Origin: Flavobacteriales bacterium 33_180_T64
GTDB lineage: Bacteria; Bacteroidota; Bacteroidia; Flavobacteriales; Flavobacteriaceae
Direction of reading: 5' to 3'
Assembly (NCBI GenBank): GCA_002162685.1
Contig: MAAQ01000016.1
Location: 1 to 64,000 of the forward strand
DNA length: 64,000 nt
Shown: one piece after another, positions 38,588-48,043 of the stretch
Layout of the letters: the number at the start of each line of letters is the position of its first letter
How positions within the stretch are numbered: position 1 is the first letter of the stretch
Position numbers and translations under genes: made by a program
Notes under the pieces: model-generated
Seen by the model: the letters and a program-made list of their open reading frames with translations, nothing else
Databases searched by the model: none
Told to the model about the DNA's origin: nothing

Positions 38588-38624
38588 CTAAAGCCTTTAT
38601 CGAAAGATAAAGGCTTTTTTTATT
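38530..38624 (+). repeat. Left attachment-site repeat (tRNA-Leu 3' part and terminator)
   Basis: Ninety-five bases, from the anticodon stem to just past the terminator, repeat at 51725-51819. The one difference is A at 38541 versus G at 51736, beside the anticodon, so strand exchange probably happened to the right of it. Confidence 0.9.
38591..38622 (+). terminator. tRNA terminator
   Basis: AAGCCTTTATC-GAAA-GATAAAGGCTT followed by a T-run. The same hairpin is carried in the right-hand copy at 51786-51818. Confidence 0.9.
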
Positions 38625-38640
38625 CCAGAATAACATAGAT

Positions 38641-39180
38641 GAACAAGATTTTTTTGAGTTTAATTCTAAATGGATTCTAATTTTTGGTTGTACTATATTT
38701 TTACTAAAAAAATATAATTTCCTTTTTCTCTCATATTTTATAAGCAGTATGTTTAAAGAAACTTCTTTTTTACTAGAAGTAGAATAGAGTTCTTTTATTT
38801 CTGAAACATTGTCGTATGAAACTATCCATTTAATATTTTCAATTGCCTTTATTTAATCGCTTACTTTTTTATGATTCTTATCTTCATAATGATTCATTTA
38901 AAGAGTACTTGCTTTTAAGTAATTTGGTGGAACAAAATAAAGCGGCACATTTGCAGTTTTAATCTCATTTTGAGTTTTATTAATTTGATAGCATCTTTTT
39001 TATAAAGACGTATGTTCTTTTTATAATATTTTCTATTAAATAACTACCATTTTATTTAATTCCTCTCATTAAATCTGCATTAATAATTCCTGAATGACTT
39101 TCTCTATTCTTCTACTGTTAGTTCAGTGTTTTTAATTAATTCGCAGAGTTCTTTTTTGGATAGGAATAATTTATGGAATC
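38641..39180 (-). pseudogene. Decayed D12-class (Dam-type) DNA adenine methylase
   Basis: Minus-strand translation gives broken but recognisable methylase pieces: HSGIINAD with NGSYLIEN (matching the SGII...NGxYxID region of D12 enzymes), then LYFVPPNYLKAST in place of the catalytic DPPY region, HYEDKNHKKVSD and NIKWIVSYDNVSEIKELYS at the C-terminus. In-frame stops are at 38898-38900 and 38853-38855, with at least one frame change upstream; the catalytic Asp is gone. The frame runs on into the tRNA without its own stop. This is a relic of an earlier mobile element cargo. Confidence 0.7.
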
Positions 39181-39183
39181 CAC

Positions 39184-39363
39184 TTAAATCTTAACTAAAA
39201 CCCTTTGTTTAATTATGGGATTGATGGTTAAATCATCCCAATTCTCACGAAATAGTTTATGTGCATCAGCAGAGCAAGATATTTTTGGGCGGTCAGAGGC
39301 TTTAACTTTTCGAGTATAGGTAAGGGCTATTTCACTAATATTGGTTTTGAGTTTTTCTATCAT
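39184..39363 (-). pseudogene. RadC/JAB-domain gene stub (left copy)
   Basis: A 59-codon frame starts like mobile-element RadC-family proteins: KTNISEIALTYTRKVKASDR and KISCSADAHKLFRENWDD. It stops before the JAB metalloprotease core. An upstream 13-mer GTTTACGCACAAT (39394-39406) is shared with the stub at 48042. The DNA between this stub and 39566 holds no other gene. Confidence 0.7.
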
Positions 39364-39461
39364 GAAAGGAATATGATGGGTAATTCAAATTTAGTTTACG
39401 CACAATAAGAATTAATTGAAAACTTTAATAAATAAAGTTAGTCCTTATGAAAAACAAGTTC

Positions 39462-39512
39462 AAACCTTACACATTTAAAGTAAAAACCTTGCGTATTTAA
39501 GGCGAAAACCTC
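39462..39512 (+). promoter_or_regulatory. Three 22-bp-phased direct repeats upstream of the RHS operon
   Basis: AAACCTT, AAACCTT and AAACCTC begin at 39462, 39484 and 39506, exactly 22 bp apart, with ATTTAA at a common place in the first two spacers. They end 54 bp before the ATG of the RHS operon. Evenly phased direct repeats suggest binding of a regulator along one DNA face. Confidence 0.5.
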
Positions 39513-39566
39513 AATTAAAATTCTTTTTCTCAGTTAGATTTACTATTCAAAAAAATAGTCACAATT

Positions 39567-42500
39567 ATGAATTGGAAGGTATTGTTTTTAACAAAGTTAT
39601 TTTTAGTGTTAACTATAACTGCTTATTCTCAATCTTTTGAGAATAGCACTAATGTTGTTGATAAATCTAAATTTGAAAATATAGATAATATATCAAATGA
39701 AGGATTCAGTATACCTCTTTATGATATTAACTCTGAAGGATTATCATTGCCTATTTTTTTAACCTATAATACAGAAGGCATTAAAAATAATGAAGTGCCT
39801 TCTAATGTTGGATTGAGTTGGAACTTAAATGTTGGAGGTATGATATCAAGAGAATTACATGGTGTTCCAGATGAATTTGAAGGAATTTCTCAAATAAATT
39901 CACAATCAACTAATAATACTATAAAGGGATGGTTTCATGATGATTGGGTCATGGAGGGTTATTCAGGGAATTATGTAAATAGTGATCTTCCCAATCCTGA
40001 TGTTATTCTTGGTCATACACTTTCGACATTTCATGATAACTCTCCTGATTTATATAATATGCATATTTCTAATGGTGATAATTTGCAGTTTACGTTTAAA
40101 AAGAATTTTAATGATATTCAAAGCCAAGTATCAACATTTACATTGGAATCTAAAATTTTATCAAGAAGTTCAAATTTTTTAATCGAACCAAATTATACAA
40201 ATCTTGCAGATGAATCTTGCTCAGGATGTAATGCTTATGGTGTGACAAGTGATTTAGGAATTGAGTATAATTTTGAAAAAGGACCAATAAGTGAAGTGCC
40301 TTTTAAATATGATGATAATATAGGTGGGCCTTTAAGTAGTATTGGGCATTATGGAACTAGAGATTTTTATTTGAAATCGATTAAGTCTAAAAAAACTACC
40401 GAAACAATAAATATAAGTTATTTGTCACCTAATAGTTTGAGTCAGTTTGAATTAACCGCAGGGTTGAAAATTGGTGGAGGATCTGCAGCTGACGGCGAAA
40501 CATATTGGGAAGATATAATAGTAAGAGAAAGAAATAGAATCAATATTGATGAAATAACAACAAGTAAGGAGACTATAAAATTTGAGTATATTAATTATCA
40601 ATATACTGTTTCTGGACCTATCTATGATAATCAAATAAATCCAAGTTTTAATCAGACTGTTCAATTAGTAGACAAGATTTTAGTTTATGACTATGATAAC
40701 AATTTAGTCATGGGGTATAAGTTTAACTACCTTTATTTGCAAGGATCTGATTCTAAACCAATTTTAGATAAAATTTCACGAATTGCTAATGATGGAATCA
40801 CGATTAAACTACATAGGAATTTTAGTTACCATCAAGATAATTATTTAAGCAATACACTTTCTCCTAGACAAGATAGTTATGGGTATTCTAATGAGGCTTA
40901 TACTAACGAGCAGTTTGATACTTATGGATATCGTAATATAACACCTATTAATTATGAATATGAAAGACTAGAAAATGGAAATTCTCAACCGACAATATAT
41001 GGTGTTTCTGGAGCAGATTTCACACCAAGCTTAAATGCTTTGAAATCTGGTATGTTGAATTCTATAATTACTCCATCGGGCGGTAAAACTGAAATAGACT
41101 ATGTAATTAATAAATCTTCGACGAATTATTATGGGGGTTTATTGGTGAGTTCGATTAAAAAAACAAATAATAGTGGTGTAAAGTTGTTAGAAGACCGTTT
41201 TAATTATGATGATGCAAATGGATTTGGCGTACCTATTTACAATGGGAATAATGATTGGAAGAATTTATACAAGAAAGCTATAATTAACCCAGATATTAAT
41301 GGTTTTTACTATAATATATCGAATAGAGCTTATGAATTTGAAGATACCGATTTACAGGTAAGTGTTCAAAATAATTTAAATCACTTTCAAGATTTTGGAA
41401 GTTTTTATAAAAAAATCACTACTAAACGGATTGATGTAACCCTAGTAAATGAGGTCTCTAATGGGTATTCTGTAGACCATTACAAACCAGATTATAGTTA
41501 TAGAATAAGAGGAAGGATCCCTTATAGAAAAGAAATTTATAATGATCAGGACATCATGGTCCAAGAACAAGTTTTTGACTATGAATTAATTATCAAAGAT
41601 GAAATTAAAACAATAGATTTAGATAATAATCACATTAACAAAAATTGTTCTGGAGGGATTAGCGATATAAGAGTAGTTGAAGACCCCTTGTATGGCGATA
41701 TTTGTCTTAAAGGACATCGATACATACTTAAATCAGATTATATATATATAACAGAATATATATTAAGGTCTGTTGAAGATAAAAGCTATAATAGTGATGC
41801 CACATCTAGTGAAGCAAGAAGAGAATATAATTATCTTGATGATAATTTAATTACAATTGATTCTAAAAAAGTAAAATCAATAGAAAATTTCTATAATGGG
41901 AGTTCTACTTATTTTGATAAAACTGATTTTCTATATTTGGATGAGCTATCAAATATCCCATCCCAATTCGATAATCTTCTTGATTATTCAAACCCAGTTA
42001 TTCAAAGTGTTCAATGGAAAGTTAATAGTAGCGATTTAATACTTAAATCAGCAACTATTAATCAATATTATTCTGATGGAAAATTAGATAAAGTGTATTT
42101 GACTCAAGGGCAAGAGTCGGGAGTTCTCCTCAATGAGTTAAGTTATACAAATCCATATTATGATTCATCAAATAATTTTATCACAGTTGGTATGCTTAAT
42201 AACAGTTTTCATTATGATTCTGTAACAGGCAAAATTATATCAAAAATCAATTATACTAATGGTATAAATGAATACTATCAAAGAACTAGTGATTATAATT
42301 CAAATTATGTTGATGCAGTCTTAAGTTTCAATGATAATTCTATTACAGATCCAAATGGATTATTTGTTAGGTTAAGTTTTGAAGATCTATCAGCCTCGGG
42401 AACTCAATATTTCAATAACGCATTTTCGGGAAATAATATTTATGTTAATAATAGTCTTAATATAGGAAATTATGGAGCTGGATATACAATATCCTATTGG

Positions 42501-42788
42501 GAATATATATCAGGAAAATGGACTTATAGAGAGCAAGAACATAGTGGAGGAAACGTCACCATAAACAAAACCGCAGGTGCCCTAGGGATAGATGAAGTCA
42601 GAGTATATCCAAAAAATGGAGTTATAGAATCCATGAACTTTAAGCCTTCAGTTGGATTATTGAGTATGATTAGTCAAACAAATAATGTGATCAAAAACCA
42701 CTATGATGAATTTAGCAGACTAATATATCAAACAGATCAGAACTCTGATGTAGTTAATGAGGTTAAATATAATTTAATAAACGAATAA
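39567..42788 (+). CDS. Exported RHS-system N-terminal shell protein
   Basis: A 1073-residue protein with a signal peptide (LTITAYSQ). The early block FSIPLYDINSEGLSLPIFLT with NVGLSWNLNVGGMISREL is the common start of Bacteroidota proteins that precede or form part of RHS/YD-repeat proteins. The body is beta-rich and Tyr/Asn-rich, and it ends in a YD-like repeat (HYDEFSRLIYQTDQNSD). The next gene starts 8 bp later and begins with its own signal peptide and YD repeats. I infer that the two exported proteins build one RHS-type shell, comparable in layout to TcB/TcC toxin subunits; no sequence identity to Tc proteins is claimed. Confidence 0.7.
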   Translation: MNWKVLFLTKLFLVLTITAYSQSFENSTNVVDKSKFENIDNISNEGFSIPLYDINSEGLSLPIFLTYNTEGIKNNEVPSNVGLSWNLNVGGMISRELHGVPDEFEGISQINSQSTNNTIKGWFHDDWVMEGYSGNYVNSDLPNPDVILGHTLSTFHDNSPDLYNMHISNGDNLQFTFKKNFNDIQSQVSTFTLESKILSRSSNFLIEPNYTNLADESCSGCNAYGVTSDLGIEYNFEKGPISEVPFKYDDNIGGPLSSIGHYGTRDFYLKSIKSKKTTETINISYLSPNSLSQFELTAGLKIGGGSAADGETYWEDIIVRERNRINIDEITTSKETIKFEYINYQYTVSGPIYDNQINPSFNQTVQLVDKILVYDYDNNLVMGYKFNYLYLQGSDSKPILDKISRIANDGITIKLHRNFSYHQDNYLSNTLSPRQDSYGYSNEAYTNEQFDTYGYRNITPINYEYERLENGNSQPTIYGVSGADFTPSLNALKSGMLNSIITPSGGKTEIDYVINKSSTNYYGGLLVSSIKKTNNSGVKLLEDRFNYDDANGFGVPIYNGNNDWKNLYKKAIINPDINGFYYNISNRAYEFEDTDLQVSVQNNLNHFQDFGSFYKKITTKRIDVTLVNEVSNGYSVDHYKPDYSYRIRGRIPYRKEIYNDQDIMVQEQVFDYELIIKDEIKTIDLDNNHINKNCSGGISDIRVVEDPLYGDICLKGHRYILKSDYIYITEYILRSVEDKSYNSDATSSEARREYNYLDDNLITIDSKKVKSIENFYNGSSTYFDKTDFLYLDELSNIPSQFDNLLDYSNPVIQSVQWKVNSSDLILKSATINQYYSDGKLDKVYLTQGQESGVLLNELSYTNPYYDSSNNFITVGMLNNSFHYDSVTGKIISKINYTNGINEYYQRTSDYNSNYVDAVLSFNDNSITDPNGLFVRLSFEDLSASGTQYFNNAFSGNNIYVNNSLNIGNYGAGYTISYWEYISGKWTYREQEHSGGNVTINKTAGALGIDEVRVYPKNGVIESMNFKPSVGLLSMISQTNNVIKNHYDEFSRLIYQTDQNSDVVNEVKYNLINE

Positions 42789-42796
42789 AAAATAAG

Positions 42797-45700
42797 ATGA
42801 TGAAAACACTCTTAAGCACCATATTTATCCTTTTGTCAATTTCTTGTTTTGCTCAAGTCACTCCGACCGAAAACTATGTTCATTCAATTAAGTATACAGA
42901 AAGTGTTAATATAAATAATGTACAAAACAATAATGCTTCAAAGATTGAAACTGTAACGTATTACGATCATATTAATAGAAAACAACAGGAAATTATTATT
43001 AATGGAAACAATATCCAAACAGATATAGTTCAGCAGTTTGAATATGATGGTTATGGCAAGCTGTTATATAATTATCTCCCATATGCACATTCAAATAATA
43101 ATGGAAGTTTTATTCCGGGTGCAACAAATAATATTTATACTTTTTATAATACTAAAAAGTATGAAAATACCGCCAATCCATATTCTTTTCAGAAAATTGA
43201 AAATTCACCTAGGAGTAGAGCCCAGGAAATAGCTTTTCCTGGTAATGATTGGGAAATTACATTAGGTCATACGGTTAAACACGAGTATTCAAAAAATAGC
43301 GCAAATGATTATATTAAGAATTATGGAGTCGCATTTATTAGTAATAATAAAGAGACACCAGAATTAGTAGACTATGGTATTTACGCTTTAGGAGAGTTGG
43401 AAAAATATATTCTAAAAGATGAAAATTGGTCTGTTGGTCAACCGTATCAAAATGACCATACAACAGAAGTTTTTACAGATAAGTTTGGTCGAGATGTATT
43501 AAAACGCAATTTTGAAAAAGGTAAGTGGTTTGACACCTATTACATATATGATGATTTTGGGAATTTAACATATGTATTGCCACCTAAATTTAGTTCTTAT
43601 TATAATGCGGATCAAGCATACCTTCAATCTGATAATGCCTATTTTGAAAATATAACGTCATTTTATGATTCCAAACCACTCGATTATGAAAATGAAATAT
43701 CCATAAATTTTAATAATGGAATCCTTTATTTTAATTTTTATGAATATGGAGTTCCAGAAGTCCCTTTTGATGATGGAATGGTTTTACAACTTAATTTTAA
43801 TCCTCCTCTACCGAATATGACTTTAGGTGATATTATGGTAGACGAAAATGGAAAAGGACAATGGGAAGTTGGAGCCGAAGCCTATATACAAAATGGGAAT
43901 CTCTATTTTAATTCTGTTGACATAGATGTGTATGAAGCTGAAGCAGAATTTCAAATAAATTTGTCAAACTATCAAACAAGTCCAACAAATAACATAAATG
44001 AACTTAATGAGTTGGGCTATCAATATATTTACGATCATAGAAATCGAGTTGTAGGAAAGAAAAACCCAGGTATGGATTGGGAATACATTGTATATGATAA
44101 GCAAGACAGACCTGTTTTAGTACAAGATGGAAAGATGAGAACAGAAAACAAATGGTTATTCACCAAGTATGATCAGCTTAACAGACCAATTTATGCGGGT
44201 TTCTTGAATACAAGCAACTCAAGATCTACATTACAAAACGATGTGAACTTATCTTCAGTCCAGAGTGAGACTCGGGTTGGTTTATCGATTATGATAGCAG
44301 GAACTTCTGTTTATTATAGTAATGTTGCTTATCCTACAGTAAATATTTCAGAGTTGTTAAATATAAATTATTATGATGATTATAATTGGGATGTAAGTTC
44401 GCTTACTAATCCTAATATAGTTCAAGGACAACAAGTATTGGGTAACCCTAAAGGTTTTTTAACAGGAAATAAAGTGCGAGTTCTTGATGAAAGTAGTTGG
44501 GTTACAAATGTGTCTTACTATGATTATAAGAAAAGAATTGTTTTCGTGGGCTCCAAGAACGATTATTTTAATTCTTTAGATAAGACAGAAATAGAATTAG
44601 ATTTCACAGGACAACAGATAAAAACCTTAAGAGAGCATGTGAAAGGCACAAATCCAGTTTTGAGTATTGAAAATAATTTCATTTATGATGATTGGAATAG
44701 GTTAGTCAGTCAAAAACAAAAAATCAATAATGGCTCAGAAGAACTAATAAGAAAAAACCATTATGATGAATTAGGTAGATTAATTAAAAAAGATATAGGT
44801 AACTCCGAAACTCAACCTTTACAGGAAATTGATTATGAGTTTAACATTAGAGGGTGGCTTAAATCGATCAATGATTCTTCACACCTGTCAGATGATTTAT
44901 TCACTTTTGGTATTAATTATCAAAACCCTGAATCACCATCTTCATCATCAACTTATAACAAACCTCAATACAATGGAAATATTAGTCATATTATGTGGAT
45001 GACCGATAACAATGATAATGGGTTAAGGCATTATAGTTATGAATTCGACGCACTTAATAGGTTTAAAAAAGCCTATTTTGGAGAGAACCACAAGGTCAAT
45101 AATAAGTACAATGAATATGTCTATAATTACGATCGTAATGGAAACATTGAGAAATTATATAGATCAATGCAAAACCCTAATAATACAAATTATGGAATTG
45201 GAATTGATTTTTTAAACTATTCCTATGTTGGAAATCGACTTGATGAAGTAAGAGATAATTATAACCCATCTAGTTCCAATGGAATGGAAGGTTTTAAAGA
45301 TGGTAATTTAAATGGTTTAGATTTTGAATATGATGTTAATGGCAATATGACCAAAGACAACAATAAAGGTATCAGTTTAATTCAATATAACTATTTGAAC
45401 TTACCTAATGCAATATATGTTTCGAGCAGTTCAGGAAACAATGGCACAATAAGGTATGTTTATGATGCTACTGGGAAAAAACTTAGTAAAGAGATTGTAA
45501 ATAATACACCTGAAGGTATTCAGATAAGTTCGATAGATTACGTAAATGAATTTATTTATGAGACAGATAGTACTGGAGAAAAACTTAAGTTTTTTAATCA
45601 TTCAGAAGGTTACGTAGAAGTTTTTGGAGTAGGTGATGTTGAGTATAACTACTTTTATCAGTACAAGGATCATTTAGGTAACAATAGGTTAACTTTTTCT

Positions 45701-47230
45701 GATTTAAATGATGATAATAATGTAACAGGCGCAACAACAGAGGTGTTTTATGATGATTTTGAAACTTCTAACGGTTGGGATAGTCAAGGTGCTTTATATG
45801 GTGCGTCTTTAACTTATGGTGGTGAACACACAAAGTCTGGAAATGTAGCAGGTAAGTTAAGCAGTACTTCAAGTGTTGGTATTTATGTTCACAGTAATTT
45901 ATGGATTCCTATAAGCAATTCTCAAACTACAGATTATATTATTTCAGGATGGGTTTATTCAAACGGCCCAGGTGCTCGTTTTCTTCTTTTCATGAATGAG
46001 GATCAAGAAACAGGATATTATACTTTGGTAGAATCTACTGAAACTAATAATATCACTGATAAATGGATTTATTTGGAAAAAAGAGTTTCTGTACCCGCTA
46101 ATATTGATAAATTGAATTTTCGAGTGGATTTAAGCTATGGAAATCCGGGTACTGTATGGTTTGATAATGCAAGTATTAGAAGAGTTAGTAATATTAATGA
46201 GATTGAGATTGTTGAGGAAAACAATTACTACCCTTTTGGACTAAATCAAAAAGGTTATAATGACATAGTAAGTGCTAACACGAATTCAATAGGCAGTAAA
46301 TTTAAGTTCAATAGCGCAGAGTTAGAAAAATCTCTTGGTGTAAATCTTTACGAGATGGATTTACGTCAATATGATCCCTCTATAGCGCGATGGACTTCTA
46401 TTGATCCAGTTTTGCATTATTCTATGAGTAGTTATACAGCTTTTGATAATAATCCTGTGTATTGGTCTGACCCTAGTGGTGCTGATTCTTATGACTATGA
46501 CTATGATATTGAATCAAATTCTGGTGATTTTGAAATGAGCGGTGATTATAGACCGCCTAACAAGCATATCTATGATATAGGAACTGTCTGGCTTGATGAT
46601 GATGGTTTGTGGATTTGGGATGGAACAAATTGGGTTGGTCAAGGCAGTACCAAATTATCTTATTCAGGAGAGTATGATAGTGAAATCTCTGGTTTAGATG
46701 ATGGTACTGGTAATAAAGAGGGTGCAACTTACTACGATTTAGGCTCAGTAGTTATAGATACAGCTAACAGATTGAAGGAAGAAGGTCCAGGAGATTGGGC
46801 ACAGCATTTGGACAAAGATAATTTTGAGGGAGGTGATCCAGGAGACCCTAAATGTAGTTTGTATTGTGGTGATGTTTTTAAAGAAATGCATGTAGATTTT
46901 GTAGAACTTAGTAATTTAAGAACTGGCGAGAGACCAGGCACTTGGTGGCTCTATGGCTTGAAAGGCTTAAAGGATAAAGGCCCTGTTCCTGGGTTTAAAA
47001 AAATAACTGATTTAAACAACTTAAAACCAGGAGATTTATTAATTTTACATCCAGATGCTAGATCAAGTGGTTTTGGTCATGCAGCAATTTTTATCTCAAA
47101 AGGCACTAATGGGTGGAATGTAATTAATGCCGGACATGATATTGTTAAAGTTACAGAAGATCACCCTACATTTATTGCTTTTAGAGATTCAGGTAATATT
47201 GCAGTTTGGCGCTATGTAGGCGAATACTAA
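42797..47230 (+). CDS. RHS repeat-associated core protein with a C-terminal papain-like candidate toxin domain
   Basis: A 1477-residue exported protein (signal LLSISCFAQ). Residues about 50-960 hold YD repeats (for example YDELGRLIKKD, YDVNGNMTKDNN). A jelly-roll, carbohydrate-binding-like insert covers about 980-1135. The RHS-associated core follows (YYPFGLNQKGYN, YEMDLRQYDPSIARWTSIDP, SDPSG at about 1225). After it comes a variable tail of about 250 residues with a cysteine-hydrolase pattern: C1353 in KCSLYCGDVF, LKPGDLLIL, H1428 in GHAAIFI and N1444. This fits an NlpC/P60 or CHAP-like fold, so a cell-wall amidase or peptidase toxin is inferred. Confidence 0.8.
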   Translation: MMKTLLSTIFILLSISCFAQVTPTENYVHSIKYTESVNINNVQNNNASKIETVTYYDHINRKQQEIIINGNNIQTDIVQQFEYDGYGKLLYNYLPYAHSNNNGSFIPGATNNIYTFYNTKKYENTANPYSFQKIENSPRSRAQEIAFPGNDWEITLGHTVKHEYSKNSANDYIKNYGVAFISNNKETPELVDYGIYALGELEKYILKDENWSVGQPYQNDHTTEVFTDKFGRDVLKRNFEKGKWFDTYYIYDDFGNLTYVLPPKFSSYYNADQAYLQSDNAYFENITSFYDSKPLDYENEISINFNNGILYFNFYEYGVPEVPFDDGMVLQLNFNPPLPNMTLGDIMVDENGKGQWEVGAEAYIQNGNLYFNSVDIDVYEAEAEFQINLSNYQTSPTNNINELNELGYQYIYDHRNRVVGKKNPGMDWEYIVYDKQDRPVLVQDGKMRTENKWLFTKYDQLNRPIYAGFLNTSNSRSTLQNDVNLSSVQSETRVGLSIMIAGTSVYYSNVAYPTVNISELLNINYYDDYNWDVSSLTNPNIVQGQQVLGNPKGFLTGNKVRVLDESSWVTNVSYYDYKKRIVFVGSKNDYFNSLDKTEIELDFTGQQIKTLREHVKGTNPVLSIENNFIYDDWNRLVSQKQKINNGSEELIRKNHYDELGRLIKKDIGNSETQPLQEIDYEFNIRGWLKSINDSSHLSDDLFTFGINYQNPESPSSSSTYNKPQYNGNISHIMWMTDNNDNGLRHYSYEFDALNRFKKAYFGENHKVNNKYNEYVYNYDRNGNIEKLYRSMQNPNNTNYGIGIDFLNYSYVGNRLDEVRDNYNPSSSNGMEGFKDGNLNGLDFEYDVNGNMTKDNNKGISLIQYNYLNLPNAIYVSSSSGNNGTIRYVYDATGKKLSKEIVNNTPEGIQISSIDYVNEFIYETDSTGEKLKFFNHSEGYVEVFGVGDVEYNYFYQYKDHLGNNRLTFSDLNDDNNVTGATTEVFYDDFETSNGWDSQGALYGASLTYGGEHTKSGNVAGKLSSTSSVGIYVHSNLWIPISNSQTTDYIISGWVYSNGPGARFLLFMNEDQETGYYTLVESTETNNITDKWIYLEKRVSVPANIDKLNFRVDLSYGNPGTVWFDNASIRRVSNINEIEIVEENNYYPFGLNQKGYNDIVSANTNSIGSKFKFNSAELEKSLGVNLYEMDLRQYDPSIARWTSIDPVLHYSMSSYTAFDNNPVYWSDPSGADSYDYDYDIESNSGDFEMSGDYRPPNKHIYDIGTVWLDDDGLWIWDGTNWVGQGSTKLSYSGEYDSEISGLDDGTGNKEGATYYDLGSVVIDTANRLKEEGPGDWAQHLDKDNFEGGDPGDPKCSLYCGDVFKEMHVDFVELSNLRTGERPGTWWLYGLKGLKDKGPVPGFKKITDLNNLKPGDLLILHPDARSSGFGHAAIFISKGTNGWNVINAGHDIVKVTEDHPTFIAFRDSGNIAVWRYVGEY

Positions 47231-47246
47231 TTAAAAGATATAATAT

Positions 47247-47912
47247 ATGAAGACTAATGCCCCTATTTTTCTTTTAGTGTGTTTTAAACTTATACTGTTC
47301 AATAGTTGTAAGGATAATAATCAAGAAAAATTAAAGACATCTGATGTTGTTTCTAATCAGCAAGAAATTAAGACAAAATCTGTTCAAGAACATTGTCATG
47401 TAGATTATGGCGAATTATCAAAGTTTGTTTATGATACTAAAAAAGATGTGAACCTTTTTGAAAACGTTCAATATGATGATTCTGAGAATTATTTTTTTAC
47501 AAATGCAGATAAGTTTGTAGATGAAGCATTAGCCTTAATTACTTGTAAAAATATATCAAAAAATCAAAAGCGTCTTACGTTTCAATTGATGAACGGCTTA
47601 GGTTATGAGAAGTACTTCAATTTTATTGATGACTGTTATGGTCTTTATAAAAGTGGACAAATATCCGCGTCTAATTTTGAATATATTTTATTTAATAATT
47701 GGAGAAAAAGACATTATGTGGCAAAGTATCACAAAAATGAGAAAATAGTTGTTTTGCTTAATAAAATTTTAAATGATAAAGTTCTATTAGAAAAAAGCCC
47801 ATTATTAAAAAAGAGAGTTGAAGATGCCTTGTCTGGAGAATATTGGAAAGAAAGAAAAGCGTTCTACACTTCAGATGCCATTATGGATGAAAAAGCTCTT
47901 AAAGGTTGGTGA
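47247..47912 (+). CDS. Lipoprotein, proposed immunity protein for the RHS toxin
   Basis: A 221-residue lipoprotein (LILFNSC-KDNN) starting 16 bp after the RHS gene. The mature part has a short Cys/His-containing segment (EHCHVDYGELSKFVYD) and then is almost wholly alpha-helical. No family was recognised. Placement directly after a polymorphic-toxin C-terminus, on the same strand, is where an immunity gene sits in such systems; an outer- or inner-membrane lipoprotein facing the periplasm would suit a toxin that attacks peptidoglycan. This role is inferred from position and localisation only. Confidence 0.6.
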   Translation: MKTNAPIFLLVCFKLILFNSCKDNNQEKLKTSDVVSNQQEIKTKSVQEHCHVDYGELSKFVYDTKKDVNLFENVQYDDSENYFFTNADKFVDEALALITCKNISKNQKRLTFQLMNGLGYEKYFNFIDDCYGLYKSGQISASNFEYILFNNWRKRHYVAKYHKNEKIVVLLNKILNDKVLLEKSPLLKKRVEDALSGEYWKERKAFYTSDAIMDEKALKGW

Positions 47913-47919
47913 TATTGTT

Positions 47920-48043
47920 TTAAAGAACCTTAAAATTGATTACAGTATCCAAAATGTTAGAGGTTTCTTTGTGCAATAATAATTCCTTATCAACACTTAG
48001 TTTTGTAACTACAGATTGAAGACGATGATTGAGATTTCTAGTT
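47920..48043 (-). pseudogene. Tail fragment of a second tyrosine recombinase
   Basis: The minus strand reads HKETSNILDTVINFKVL then stop at 47920-47922, close to the last residues of the complete integrase at 50357 (HKDVDDALDSVINF). The DNA also aligns near the stop (ATTGATTACAGTATCC versus ATTAATTACAGAATCC). Only about 40 codons remain, abutting a RadC stub. Confidence 0.6.
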
